Source: Anaerococcus sp. (GTDB taxonomy: Bacteria; Bacillota; Clostridia; Tissierellales; Peptoniphilaceae). From it: a DNA stretch of 52,262 nucleotides. Shown piece by piece: positions 1-8,509 of the stretch. Location: the NCBI GenBank assembly GCA_022780515.1, contig JALEUV010000071.1:1-52262 (forward strand). Reading direction: 5' to 3'. Positions within the stretch are counted from its first letter, which is position 1; the number at the start of each line of letters is the position of its first letter. Under the pieces are notes generated by a model that did not search any database, was not told the origin of the DNA, and worked only from the letters and a program-made list of their open reading frames with translations. Made by a program: the position numbers and the translations under genes.

Positions 1-309
1 TCCTACTTCGCCCTTGGCTTCTTTGAAGTTCTTACCATTTTCTAAAGTAATAAGTCTAGCAAGCTCGTCAGTGTGTTCAACTAAAAGTTGTTGTAATTTA
101 AAAAGTATCTTTTGTCTTTTTAAAACTGATGTTTTACCCCATGTTTTAAATGTACTAGCTGCATTTTCGATTGCATCTTTTGTCTCTTCTCTTGTTGAAA
201 GCGGACATTTGGCAATTACTTCACCATCACCTGGGTTATACACATCTTCAAACTCTTTTGTTTTAGATTCAATCCACTCGCCGTTTACATAGTTTTTAAT
301 TAATCTCAT
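1..309 (-). CDS. iolA: Methylmalonate-semialdehyde dehydrogenase IolA/MmsA, N-terminal part
   Basis: This is the first 103 codons of a gene that runs off the left edge. The protein begins MRLIKNYVNGEWIESKTKEF and continues with a VYNPGDGEVIAKCP stretch, the start typical of CoA-acylating methylmalonate (malonate) semialdehyde dehydrogenases of the aldehyde dehydrogenase superfamily. In inositol catabolism this enzyme converts malonic semialdehyde to acetyl-CoA. The catalytic cysteine lies outside the window. The ATG at 309-307 overlaps the TAA stop of iolB (TAATG), so translation is probably coupled. The iolB neighbour supports the inositol role over valine catabolism. The frame was read directly from the reverse strand. 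Confidence 0.88.
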   Translation of the reverse strand, partial: MRLIKNYVNGEWIESKTKEFEDVYNPGDGEVIAKCPLSTREETKDAIENAASTFKTWGKTSVLKRQKILFKLQQLLVEHTDELARLITLENGKNFKEAKGEVG

Positions 310-1130
310 TATTCTACATCCTTTCTATCTAGAATCCATTCATGATCTTTCTCATTGTGGAACTTCCATTCCTTGTTTGGACCTGCCATTACATTTAGAT
401 AATATGAATTGTATCCGTAAGGAACAGCTACCGGATGGTATCCTCTAGGAACCATAACAGCATCCTTATTGTATACACTCATAGTTTCATCTAACACTCT
501 ATCATCTGTATAAACTCTTTGGAAAACAAATCCTTGTTCCTTATCCATCTCATGATAATAAATCTCTTCAAGGAATGTTTCATTTTCACTTGCTGTATCA
601 TGTTTGTGTGGTGGGTATGAAGACCAGTTCGCCTCATCTGTATATACTTCTACAACTATAAGCTTGTCAGAAATATCTGATGAGTCTGGAAGAATATTAT
701 TTACAAGTCTTTTATTCATTCCCTTTCCTCTTCTTTCAGTTGTGTTATCACTCGCTTTAATTAATTGTGATTTCATAACCTTATCAGTTACTGCATATGA
801 GATAATAACTCTTGCCTTAGAATCAGATGTAATCTCATAAGAATCTTTATTTGTAACATAAACTGAATCGGTAGGATTTCTATCGAAGTTGTTTTCTCTT
901 CTCCCTAAGTCCTTGTATTCGTTTTCCCCAACTTTAACATTAGCTTTACCACATATAACTGTGACGCAAGCTTCCATCCCCTCTAAACTTTCTTTATATT
1001 CGGATTTTTCATTTAGCTCTAGGGCTCTTAGTCCGATGTAGTTTAAAATTGATTTTTTAGGCTCTATATTTTGAAGTAATTTGTAATTACCTAATTCAAT
1101 ATTTAAACATTCTCTTTTTAAACTAGCCAA
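309..1130 (-). CDS. iolB: 5-deoxy-glucuronate isomerase IolB
   Basis: The 273-residue protein has the usual IolB length and the two-cupin pattern. Near residues 170-195 it carries YPPHKHD followed by EEIYYHEMD, which fits the metal-binding cupin site. The C-terminal part contains VPRGYHPVAVPYGYNSYYLN and MAGPNKEWKFHNEKDHEWI, both characteristic of the family. The enzyme converts 5-deoxy-D-glucuronate to 2-deoxy-5-keto-D-gluconate in myo-inositol degradation. The start is TTG at 1130-1128, chosen because GGGAGGAG (1144-1137) sits six bases upstream and no ATG fits. The gene is followed by iolA with a one-base overlap and is transcribed from a near-perfect promoter at 1191-1219. Confidence 0.95.
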   Translation of the reverse strand: MASLKRECLNIELGNYKLLQNIEPKKSILNYIGLRALELNEKSEYKESLEGMEACVTVICGKANVKVGENEYKDLGRRENNFDRNPTDSVYVTNKDSYEITSDSKARVIISYAVTDKVMKSQLIKASDNTTERRGKGMNKRLVNNILPDSSDISDKLIVVEVYTDEANWSSYPPHKHDTASENETFLEEIYYHEMDKEQGFVFQRVYTDDRVLDETMSVYNKDAVMVPRGYHPVAVPYGYNSYYLNVMAGPNKEWKFHNEKDHEWILDRKDVE

Positions 1131-1190
1131 AAAATACTCCTCCCATTCAAAACGATCATCAATTTGATTAACTTTATCATTTATAGTTCA

Positions 1191-1219
1191 ATTATATGAT
1201 TGTTTTGATAATATGTCAA
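1191..1219 (-). promoter_or_regulatory. Promoter of iolBA
   Basis: Read on the reverse strand, TTGACA (1219-1214) and TATAAT (1196-1191) are separated by exactly 17 bases, a perfect sigma-A consensus. A TTTTGATAA element (1203-1211 on the forward strand) lies inside the spacer, suggesting repression by the divergent DeoR-type regulator. Confidence 0.88.
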
Positions 1220-1276
1220 GAGAAAAAAAACATTTTTTTGATAAATTTACTTTTAAAAGTTATAATATTATCAAAA
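1203..1276. promoter_or_regulatory. Putative IolR operator array
   Basis: The 9-mer TTTTGATAA occurs at 1203-1211 and 1236-1244, and inverted (TTATCAAAA) at 1268-1276. The start-to-start steps are 33 and 32 bp, about three helical turns, so the sites would lie on one face of the DNA. They overlap the iolB promoter spacer, the iolR -35 box and the iolR start region. That they bind the adjacent DeoR-type protein is inferred. Confidence 0.65.
1238..1266 (+). promoter_or_regulatory. Promoter of iolR
   Basis: TTGATA (1238-1243) and TATAAT (1261-1266) are separated by 17 bases. The -35 box is embedded in a TTTTGATAA repeat and another inverted copy follows the -10 box, a layout expected for autorepression. 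Confidence 0.85.
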
Positions 1277-1299
1277 GAGTATAAAAACGGAGAAATATA

Positions 1300-2049
1300 A
1301 TGAATAACGATAGAATTTCAAATATGGGTAACTACATAATTAATCAAGGAGAAGTTACTACAGAAGAGTTATCCGAAAAATTTAATGTTTCGATAGTAAC
1401 AGTAAGGCGCGATCTTAAGAAGTTAGAAGAAGATAATATAATAACCAAAATATACGGAGGAGCTAAAGCCAAGTCCGATAAACTCAAAAGTTTTGAACAA
1501 AGAGAAAGATTAAATAAAAATGAAAAAGCTCATATAATAAATTTAGCCAAAGATTTAATTAAAAATGGTGATAGAATATTCATAGATTCTGGTACAACAG
1601 TAGAAAATTTATTAAATGATTTAGATAAAGATATACAATTAACTGTATTTACCAACAACTTATCTATTATTAAGAAAGCTGCATCTATGGATAATGTGAA
1701 CTTATTTGTAGTAGGTAATTACTATAACCATACAAGTAACTCTTTTACTTATTGGGGAAGGTCTCCTGCTATTAGAGATTTTAATATTGATAAGGCATTT
1801 ATGTGTACTTCTGGTCTTACTATTAAGGATGGGCTGACAAATAAAAACCCAATTGAACAAGAAATCAAAAGCATGGTTTGCTCAATTGTTGACTATATAT
1901 ACTTATTAGTTGATGATTCAAAAATTGGTATTAGCTCACTTATGACCTACGCTAAATTAGAAGATGTGGATACTTTAGTTACAAATAAAAGGCCATCAGA
2001 TGACTATATAGAATTTCTTGACAAAAACGAAATAAATCTTAAATACTAA
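1300..2049 (+). CDS. iolR: DeoR-family transcriptional regulator, likely IolR
   Basis: The 249-residue protein has the DeoR layout. An N-terminal winged helix-turn-helix (about residues 5-60, with TTEELSEKFNVSIVTVRRDL and a KIYGGA turn) is followed by the DeoRC sugar-phosphate sensor domain with GDRIFIDSGTT near residue 90. It is divergent from iolBA and shares a control region with repeated TTTTGATAA elements, so it most likely represses inositol genes and itself until an inositol breakdown intermediate (2-deoxy-5-keto-gluconate 6-phosphate in Bacillus subtilis) binds. A GGAGA Shine-Dalgarno at 1289-1293 supports the ATG at 1300. DNA binding and effector are inferred from family and position. 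Confidence 0.88.
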   Translation: MNNDRISNMGNYIINQGEVTTEELSEKFNVSIVTVRRDLKKLEEDNIITKIYGGAKAKSDKLKSFEQRERLNKNEKAHIINLAKDLIKNGDRIFIDSGTTVENLLNDLDKDIQLTVFTNNLSIIKKAASMDNVNLFVVGNYYNHTSNSFTYWGRSPAIRDFNIDKAFMCTSGLTIKDGLTNKNPIEQEIKSMVCSIVDYIYLLVDDSKIGISSLMTYAKLEDVDTLVTNKRPSDDYIEFLDKNEINLKY

Positions 2050-2086
2050 AATAAACACTCTCTTTACAATTAAGGGAGTGTTTATT
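2050..2086 (+). terminator. Terminator after iolR
   Basis: An 11-bp perfect stem, AATAAACACTC (2050-2060) with GAGTGTTTATT (2076-2086), starts right at the iolR stop and is followed by a T-rich stretch. It may also stop transcription of the convergent CLC gene. Confidence 0.8.
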
Positions 2087-2099
2087 CTTGCTTATAATT

Positions 2100-3389
2100 C
2101 TATTTTTCTACCATCAACTCATACAAGTGAGTATAAAATGGTTTTGATTTGAAGACTTCTGCAACTAGATAGGCTATTAGACTTACTACTGCTAGGTAGA
2201 GAAGGTAGTTAAATATGCCCCCACTCATCTCAAAGACTAGAATTACTGCTGTTATAGGGGCTCTCACTATGGCTGAGAAGTGCCCTCCCATGGCAAGCAT
2301 GGCAAAGAGCAAGATAGAAGATGAGTCGATTATGCCTAGGTTATTGAGTAGGACTCCGAAGGCGTTCCCTAGTATGGATCCAAGTACTATTAGTGGCACA
2401 AGGCTTCCTCCAGGGATAGATCCCCCAAAGGCAAGACATAGGAGTAAGATCTTAACTACATACAAAATCACCAACTGGCTTATACTTTTATTTTCCCCTA
2501 TAGGAAGATAGATAAATTCTTCTCCTGATGCAAACAAGTTGATATCCATTATAAGAACTATGCCAGTTATTACAAAAATGCTTATATATTTTATATAGGG
2601 ATTTATTTTTATTTTCTTATAGATAGCCTTAGATCCTATAACAAGCTTGTTAAATAGGACTCCTGATAGTCCACACAAGACTCCTAGAAGCATTATATAG
2701 ATTATCATAGAAGGCTCTATGTCCTTTATAAGTGGGAGACTTTTTAGAGCTGGCAAGTTTCCAAAGAAGAAGTTAGACACAAGAATAGATGAAAATATAG
2801 TTATGGATGAAGCTAGGAAGGTCTTCCTGTCAGTCTTGTGAAATATTTCTTCTACTGTAAACAAAATTCCTGCTAGGGGAGCATTGAAAGCTACAGCTAT
2901 ACCTGCTCCAGCAGCAGCCCCTATAAAATTCGCCCTGTCTTCCTTACTCTTACTTAGCTTGTGGCCTATATCTCCTATGAGTCCTCCTATTTGAACCGAA
3001 GGGCCCTCCCTACCCAAGGTTAAACCTGAGCCAATTGCAAGGGTTGATGTCACAAACTTTTCCATCAAGGTTCTAGAAGAACTCACCTCAATCTTATTAT
3101 CAAGCATACCATAAATAATAGGGATACCGGAGCCCTCTATATTAGAATTTCTCTTGGCCAAGTAATAAATCAAAGTGCCTATTAGTACCAAGAGAATAAT
3201 TACGCCTAGGCTTAGCAAGATATTATCATGGGCCTTAACGATAAATCCCTTCATAAAGTCTGATACCAATCCAATAGCTCTTTTGAAAAGTCCTATTATA
3301 AGCCCACAGGCTATACCTATCAATACATAAACTGAGAGGATTCTAAATGATATGTTGTCATAAAAAATTTTACTATTATCTTTTTTCAT
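2100..3389 (-). CDS. CLC-type chloride/proton antiporter
   Basis: The 429-residue polytopic membrane protein has the CLC signatures in order: GSGIP near residue 86, GREGPSVQIGG near 122 with the external gating glutamate, and FNAPLAGILFTVEE near 168, whose last glutamate corresponds to the internal proton glutamate of Escherichia coli ClcA. Presence of both glutamates favours a Cl-/H+ exchanger over a channel. GREGP rather than GREGT/V argues against the fluoride-specific CLC-F branch. The third selectivity loop reads GGSIPGGSLVP rather than the usual GIFAP. No CBS domains follow the membrane part. An AAGGAAGGA Shine-Dalgarno precedes the ATG. It is a single gene convergent with iolR. Confidence 0.93.
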   Translation of the reverse strand: MKKDNSKIFYDNISFRILSVYVLIGIACGLIIGLFKRAIGLVSDFMKGFIVKAHDNILLSLGVIILLVLIGTLIYYLAKRNSNIEGSGIPIIYGMLDNKIEVSSSRTLMEKFVTSTLAIGSGLTLGREGPSVQIGGLIGDIGHKLSKSKEDRANFIGAAAGAGIAVAFNAPLAGILFTVEEIFHKTDRKTFLASSITIFSSILVSNFFFGNLPALKSLPLIKDIEPSMIIYIMLLGVLCGLSGVLFNKLVIGSKAIYKKIKINPYIKYISIFVITGIVLIMDINLFASGEEFIYLPIGENKSISQLVILYVVKILLLCLAFGGSIPGGSLVPLIVLGSILGNAFGVLLNNLGIIDSSSILLFAMLAMGGHFSAIVRAPITAVILVFEMSGGIFNYLLYLAVVSLIAYLVAEVFKSKPFYTHLYELMVEK

Positions 3390-3548
3390 AATCCTTCCTT
3401 TATCCTTTAATTATAGCAAAAATATCTAAATTTGTTAATTTTAATAGGCGATTTTATTAAATCTTAAACAGTTTTTGTGATAAATTTGTAATATACTAAA
3501 ATGATAATACAATGTATATATAACTATGATAAGAAAGAAAGGAATTAT

Positions 3549-5444
3549 ATGAAAAAGAAGAGAGACACAGTAGTGCCTAATAATAAAAGTGAACTTAGAG
3601 AATTTACACCTCTTGCTATTATTCTTGGTATTTTACTATCAGTTCTTTTTGGTGCAGCTAATGCCTATCTAGGACTACGTGTGGGTCTTACTATCTCAGC
3701 TTCAATACCTGCAGCTGTAATATCTATGGGTATTGTAAGAATTGTTTTAAAAAGAGACTCTATCCTTGAAAATAACCTGGTCCAAACAATTGGATCGGCA
3801 GGTGAATCTCTAGCAGCAGGAGCTATCTTTACCCTACCCGCTGCCTTCTTATGGGAGAGCGAATGGGGAGAAGCAGGACATATTTCATTTTTAAATATCT
3901 TCCTCCTTACCCTAGTTGGGGGTATCCTTGGAGTGGTATTTATGATCCCACTAAGAAGGGCCCTGATAGTAAAGGAAGATGGCATCTTGCCTTATCCAGA
4001 AGGTCAAGCCTGTGCAGAAGTACTCATATCAGGAGAAGAAGGCGGAGCCAAGGCCTCTACAGTATTTAAGGCATTAGGTCTATCAGCCGTATACAAGTTT
4101 TTCTCCAATGGACTCAAGGTCTTCCCTGAAGGAATTAGCTTTAATATAAATAGCAAGGTCTTTGGGGGAACTGCCTTCGGTATGGATGCCCTACCAGCCC
4201 TCATGGGTGTTGGCTATATAGTTGGACCAAAAATATCAGCCTTCATGCTATCAGGAGGTATCTTGGCTTGGTTTGTCCTAATGCCCCTCCTAAATATGAT
4301 AGGGGGAGCAGAAATAGCTGCCATGACACCTAATGATGTTTGGGGTAACTACATTAGATATATCGGAGCAGGTGCTGTTGCAACTGGTGGTATCCTATCC
4401 CTAATCAAGTCCTTACCAATGATCTTATCATCTTTCAAAGAATCAATGATATCCTTAAAAAATAGGGACAAGGCCAAGGAAGTAGATAGACTAGATACAG
4501 ATATATCAGGAAAACTATCAATAGTCCTCCTAGTTATATCAGTTATCCTAATCTTCCTCCTCCCATCAGTACCAGTTGGAATCGTAGGAGCCTTGATAAT
4601 AGTCGTATTCGGCTTCTTCTTTGCTACAGTATCTAGTAGGATGGTTGGTATCATAGGATCAAGTAACAACCCAGTAAGTGGTATGTCAATAGCTACCCTT
4701 CTTATAGCAACCCTAATCCTAAAGGCTACTGGCAATACAGGCCATTCTGGCATGCTCGCAGCTATCTCCATAGGAACTATAGTCTGCATCATAGCAGCCA
4801 TAGCAGGAGATGCCTCCCAAGACCTAAAGACAGGCTATATAGTAGGAGCTACTCCAAAATATCAACAAATAGGAGAGCTAATAGGAGCTGCAGCAGCCGC
4901 CCTTGCTATAGGTGGTGTCCTCTGGCTCCTCAACACAACCTGGGGCTTTGGTGGAGAAGAACTACCAGCACCCCAAGCTACCTTGATGAAACTAATAGTA
5001 GAGGGAGTAATGGATGGTAACCTACCTTGGAACCTAGTAATCATAGGAGCCTTCGTAGCCATCATGGCTGAGCTTGTAGGAGTATCAGTCCTACCATTTG
5101 CCATAGGCCTCTATCTACCACTATCTACATCAACAGGTATCATGGTCGGTGGAATTATTAGACTAATAATTGATAAAGTTAAAAACAAATCAGCTGCAGA
5201 AAAAGAAGCCGCTACAACATCCGGTACCCTCTTTTCAGCAGGCCTTATAGCAGGTGAAGGACTAATGGGTATTATCCTCGCAGTCTTTGCCCTAATCCCA
5301 ATAGGAGCAAGCACCCTCGCTGATACAATCGACCTAAGTGGATCTACACCACTTAGTCAAATAGCGACACTAGTAATCTACCTATTACTAGCCCTCTACC
5401 TCCTAAGGGTAATCTTCAAAAACTTTAGCAAAAAAAATAAGTGA
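3549..5444 (+). CDS. OPT-family oligopeptide transporter
   Basis: This is a 631-residue, very hydrophobic protein with about 16 predicted membrane segments. It contains NAYLGLRVGLTISASIPAAV near the N terminus and the long alternation of glycine-rich helices typical of the bacterial OPT superfamily (oligopeptide or metal-chelate uptake, ion-coupled). An upstream in-frame start at 3501 exists, but AAAGGA at 3537-3542 placed seven bases before the ATG at 3549 selects the shorter form. The stop overlaps the start of a PqqD-like gene (GTGA, 5441-5444), so the two proteins are probably made together. The substrate cannot be told from the sequence. Confidence 0.93.
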   Translation: MKKKRDTVVPNNKSELREFTPLAIILGILLSVLFGAANAYLGLRVGLTISASIPAAVISMGIVRIVLKRDSILENNLVQTIGSAGESLAAGAIFTLPAAFLWESEWGEAGHISFLNIFLLTLVGGILGVVFMIPLRRALIVKEDGILPYPEGQACAEVLISGEEGGAKASTVFKALGLSAVYKFFSNGLKVFPEGISFNINSKVFGGTAFGMDALPALMGVGYIVGPKISAFMLSGGILAWFVLMPLLNMIGGAEIAAMTPNDVWGNYIRYIGAGAVATGGILSLIKSLPMILSSFKESMISLKNRDKAKEVDRLDTDISGKLSIVLLVISVILIFLLPSVPVGIVGALIIVVFGFFFATVSSRMVGIIGSSNNPVSGMSIATLLIATLILKATGNTGHSGMLAAISIGTIVCIIAAIAGDASQDLKTGYIVGATPKYQQIGELIGAAAAALAIGGVLWLLNTTWGFGGEELPAPQATLMKLIVEGVMDGNLPWNLVIIGAFVAIMAELVGVSVLPFAIGLYLPLSTSTGIMVGGIIRLIIDKVKNKSAAEKEAATTSGTLFSAGLIAGEGLMGIILAVFALIPIGASTLADTIDLSGSTPLSQIATLVIYLLLALYLLRVIFKNFSKKNK

Positions 5445-5770
5445 AACTCGATATAAAACAAATCCCAGTAAGAAATACAGAATCTTACTTTGATAAAGAA
5501 AAAAATATCTACGTACTTAAAATGTACCATAAGGGGCTAAATCACAAAATCGCTCAAAAATTCTTCGATAAACCCAAATACTCAAGGATCTCCCTAGACC
5601 AACTAGGGAGCCTGGTTTGGGAAAATATTGACGGAACAAATACCATAGAAGATATAGCAGAAATTATCGATCAAAAATACGGCGAAGCAGCTGACCCCCT
5701 CTACAAAAGACTATTTAAGTACCTAATACTATTAGAAAAAAACAAATTCATAGTTATAAAAAAAGACTAA
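5441..5770 (+). CDS. Stand-alone PqqD-like (RRE-fold) protein
   Basis: The 109-residue protein matches the PqqD pattern. A beta-rich N-terminal half (NTESYFDKEKNIYVLKMYHK) is followed by LGSLVWENIDGTNTIEDIAE, the 'xWxxIDGxxTvxeIa' helix turn, and then by helices ending LEKNKFIVIKKD. PqqD domains bind leader peptides or act as peptide chaperones in RiPP pathways. No radical SAM enzyme or precursor peptide is visible here. The start is GTG at 5441, overlapping the OPT stop by four bases with no strong Shine-Dalgarno, implying translational coupling. A role as an accessory to the OPT transporter is inferred from the overlap only. Confidence 0.75.
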   Translation: MKLDIKQIPVRNTESYFDKEKNIYVLKMYHKGLNHKIAQKFFDKPKYSRISLDQLGSLVWENIDGTNTIEDIAEIIDQKYGEAADPLYKRLFKYLILLEKNKFIVIKKD

Positions 5771-5803
5771 AAAAGATGCTCATCAACAGGGCATCTCTTT
5801 TTT
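5770..5803. terminator. Bidirectional terminator between PqqD-like gene and ABC ATPase
   Basis: AGATGC (5774-5779) pairs with GCATCT (5791-5796). The stem is flanked by an A-run on the left and a T-run on the right, so it can act on both strands. Confidence 0.75.
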
Positions 5804-5807
5804 ATAT

Positions 5808-6440
5808 TTACTTATTATACTTAGTAAGCTTGCCAGATTCCATAAAATAAAACTCATCGCACAAGTAATCTAGGATCTGACTTTCGTGGCTAGATAAAAG
5901 GATAGTCTTCCCCTTGGCCTTCTCTTCCTTAATTATCTCAACTAATGCCTCAACCCCCTTCTTATCAAGGGCTATGGTAGGCTCATCAAAAATCAAGATA
6001 TTAGGGTCTTCTAGGATAACATTAGCAAGTCCTAGTCTTTGTTTCATACCCAAAGAATAAGCCTTGTAGGCCTTATCCTTAGCCTCATAAAGGCCCACCT
6101 TCTTTAGAACCTCATTAATCCTATCCCTCCCAGCAATCTTACGAATAGATGCTATCATAGCGAGATTATCAAAACCAGACAAATCTTCAATAAAGGAAGG
6201 ATTTTCCAACAACAAACCTATATCATTATAAATATGGTTACCATCAACCATAACTTCATCTATCTGTATACTTCCAGAATCAAGCCTAATAAAGCCACAT
6301 ATAGCCCTAAAAAGCATAGTCTTTCCTGAACCATTCTCTCCCTCAAAAGCATAAGTCTTCCCATCTTCCAAATCAAGACTTATATTATCCAAAACTTGCT
6401 TACCTGCAATATTCTTACTAGCATTAGTAACCTTAATCAT
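5808..6440 (-). CDS. ABC transporter ATP-binding protein
   Basis: The 210-residue nucleotide-binding domain has Walker A GENGSGKT near residue 35, signature YSLGMKQRLGLAN near 130, Walker B NILIFDEPT near 148 and the switch histidine in LLSSHES near 184; all catalytic residues are present. It is the last gene of a tightly overlapping set (ATGA overlap with the permease at 6437-6440). Together with the two permeases it would form an ABC-2-type exporter or immunity pump. The substrate is unknown; the membrane exodomain protein and small secreted protein upstream suggest peptide export or self-protection. Confidence 0.9.
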   Translation of the reverse strand: MIKVTNASKNIAGKQVLDNISLDLEDGKTYAFEGENGSGKTMLFRAICGFIRLDSGSIQIDEVMVDGNHIYNDIGLLLENPSFIEDLSGFDNLAMIASIRKIAGRDRINEVLKKVGLYEAKDKAYKAYSLGMKQRLGLANVILEDPNILIFDEPTIALDKKGVEALVEIIKEEKAKGKTILLSSHESQILDYLCDEFYFMESGKLTKYNK

Positions 6441-7177
6441 TTCTTCCTCCCATAATAGTCATAATACTTAGGTGAAAAATAAGCTAATAGACAAAATATG
6501 ATACTATATACTACTATAACTATCATATTAAGTCCTAGACTAAAAGTTCCACCATAAAAATCTTGCTTCATAACCAAAGACCCTTGTCCCAATATAAAGG
6601 GCAAATTAGTAAGCATGGCTAAGGCGAGGTTTCCCATAAAAACAAAGAGAGCTAGCCTAAAGCCTGTAAAAAGCGCAATAAGCAAGGTAAAATTTGTAAG
6701 CAAGATATTTTCCATAGTATAAAAAATACCGACCCTAATAAAACCTACCATAAGCATAGAATTCTTCTCCCCTACTAGACTCACATATAAACATAGGAAA
6801 GAAAAAAAGAAAAATCCAATACAAGCATTGACAAGAGAAGCAGCTAGGAACTTGTTTGCAAAATACTCCCTCTTTGAGTGAAACTTGCCAATATTATATG
6901 AACCCATATTCAAATTATCCCTATACAAAATCTCACTAATAGCAAAGCTAGGCAAGAAATGTATTACCAAGAATCCTATGGGAAAGGCAAAATTCTTAAA
7001 ATCAATAAAATTCCCATTGTCCTTAAATATTGAATCAAACAAGGTCTCCAAGGGACTCCTAGTATCAAAAGACCCATAAGACAAGAGGATAGTCAGGAGG
7101 AGAAAAATCCCCAAAAATACAAAATACTTCCTCCCCCTCCTAATCAAAATCTCTATATCCCTATCCAATGACCTCAT
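6437..7177 (-). CDS. ABC-2-type transporter permease (first of two)
   Basis: The 246-residue protein has about six hydrophobic segments (for example FLGIFLLLTILLSYG near residue 20 and IVVYSIIFCLLAYF near the C terminus) and a basic N terminus, as in small ABC-2 permeases. It overlaps the ATPase start by four bases and the upstream permease stop by four bases, so the three genes are one translational unit. I do not recognise a named family beyond ABC permease. Base composition here matches the ATPase and neighbouring genes, unlike the next permease. Confidence 0.8.
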   Translation of the reverse strand: MRSLDRDIEILIRRGRKYFVFLGIFLLLTILLSYGSFDTRSPLETLFDSIFKDNGNFIDFKNFAFPIGFLVIHFLPSFAISEILYRDNLNMGSYNIGKFHSKREYFANKFLAASLVNACIGFFFFSFLCLYVSLVGEKNSMLMVGFIRVGIFYTMENILLTNFTLLIALFTGFRLALFVFMGNLALAMLTNLPFILGQGSLVMKQDFYGGTFSLGLNMIVIVVYSIIFCLLAYFSPKYYDYYGRKK

Positions 7178-7974
7178 AGCACTTCCCTATCCTTCTTTAT
7201 CACAAAGAAATATACTAGGGGTATGACTAATAAAATAATAGGATAAATAAAAGAAGTAATTGTTACATTTGATAAAAATCCACCTAGTAATTCAAAAATA
7301 CTCTTATAACTCTCAAATAATCCAACTTTATCTCTCACTATAGATATGATAAGAGTTACAATTATATCTAAAATAAAGACTCCTCCTAATCCTATATATC
7401 TTGATTTAGATATTTCATTTAAAAACATAGCGAATGACGCAATTACTCCTCCTATAAAAAATAATCTTAGTAAAATTACCAAATAAAATAGTATTGGACT
7501 ATCTATTAATAAATCAATAAGAAATAAGTTATTTACCAAACTTGTATTATAATAATAAATTGCAAATGTAGGTCTAATCATTAACCAAATAAGTAAATTA
7601 ATAAATATTACAACTGATACCATAAATCCTCCATAAAAAAAGTTTATGAAGAATCTGCTCTTTATATATTTACTTTTTGGAACTTTTAGGAGATAAATCT
7701 TATCAATTCCACTTTCTTTATCTTCTAAAAAACAATCTGACATTGGTAAAGCAGCAAGAATAAAAGCCATAAATATAAATGCGATATATCCTTTATCTAA
7801 AGATCCGTTTCCCATTATTGTTTCAAGATATGCTGATTGTAGAATTAATTTGTCTGTTATTATAGGAAATTTTGCCCTTGGTAATACATCCAAAGCATTC
7901 ACAAAAAATATTATAAATATCAAAAGATAAAATCTTTTTCGTTTCAATACCCTATAAAAACTTTCTCTAATCAT
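7174..7974 (-). CDS. ABC-2-type transporter permease (second of two)
   Basis: The 266-residue protein has about six membrane helices. An MIRESFYRVLKRKRFYLL start puts a basic amphipathic stretch before helix 1, and a long extracellular loop follows it. The layout resembles the permease encoded by 6437-7177, so the two probably form a heterodimer with the ATPase. It overlaps the upstream gene by eight bases. The gene is strikingly AT-rich (8 G/C in 60 bases at 7501-7560, against 21 in 60 at 6001-6060 in the ATPase gene), hinting at a different history for this half of the operon. Confidence 0.78.
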   Translation of the reverse strand: MIRESFYRVLKRKRFYLLIFIIFFVNALDVLPRAKFPIITDKLILQSAYLETIMGNGSLDKGYIAFIFMAFILAALPMSDCFLEDKESGIDKIYLLKVPKSKYIKSRFFINFFYGGFMVSVVIFINLLIWLMIRPTFAIYYYNTSLVNNLFLIDLLIDSPILFYLVILLRLFFIGGVIASFAMFLNEISKSRYIGLGGVFILDIIVTLIISIVRDKVGLFESYKSIFELLGGFLSNVTITSFIYPIILLVIPLVYFFVIKKDREVL

Positions 7975-8509
7975 ATATATCTCCTAAATCAATAGATTCG
8001 TAATAAAGATAGCCACCATCAAATTTCTTCTTGTATTTATCCCTATATAAGTTCGGATTAATTAATAAAGTATTATTATAATCTCCTTCATCTTCTAATA
8101 AATAATATATATCTATCTCTTTTTCGCTATTTTGACCTATATCTAGATCATTAATTTTATATGCTGGTTTGAATTTATTATTTTCCCCTTCAATTTCTAT
8201 AATATTTTGCGCTATTGATGATGAAAAATTTTGATATAGCTTAGGAAGCAACCCATCTTTACCTATATTTATATCTTTATCTTTGCTTTTAAATAGATAT
8301 TTTACTAAAAGATAATTATCCGAATCTTGCTTTTTAATTTCACATTCCTTAACTTTAACAGATGCAAGTCCTAAATCAACCTCTTCATTAGTCTTATAAG
8401 ATTTTATAGAGACATCATTAGGATATGGACTATTAATTCTCGTATAGAAAAATAAAAATCCGAGAACTAATAAAAGAATACCAACCACTCCACTTATTTT
8501 TTTTAACAT
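7967..8509 (-). CDS. Membrane-anchored exodomain protein of the ABC operon
   Basis: The 180-residue protein has one N-terminal membrane helix (residues 5-23) and an extracellular domain of about 155 residues. That domain contains DVSIKSYKTNEEVDLGLASV and a conserved-looking CEIKKQDSDNYLLVKYLF strand pair. The shape resembles DUF4352-type immunoglobulin-like exodomains, but I cannot confirm the family. There is no lipobox. It shares an eight-base overlap with the downstream permease, so it is a stoichiometric partner of the ABC pump: a substrate receptor, chaperone or immunity factor is possible. GGAG four bases before the ATG supports the start. Function is unknown. Confidence 0.7.
   Translation of the reverse strand: MLKKISGVVGILLLVLGFLFFYTRINSPYPNDVSIKSYKTNEEVDLGLASVKVKECEIKKQDSDNYLLVKYLFKSKDKDINIGKDGLLPKLYQNFSSSIAQNIIEIEGENNKFKPAYKINDLDIGQNSEKEIDIYYLLEDEGDYNNTLLINPNLYRDKYKKKFDGGYLYYESIDLGDIYD

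Noticed and set aside
3501-3548. Longer N terminus for the OPT transporter
   Set aside because: The extra 16 residues have no ribosome binding site, whereas AAAGGA is correctly placed for the ATG at 3549.
5441-5770. A complete RiPP biosynthesis cluster around the PqqD-like gene
   Set aside because: No radical SAM enzyme, precursor peptide or protease gene is present nearby; only the transporter is coupled to it.
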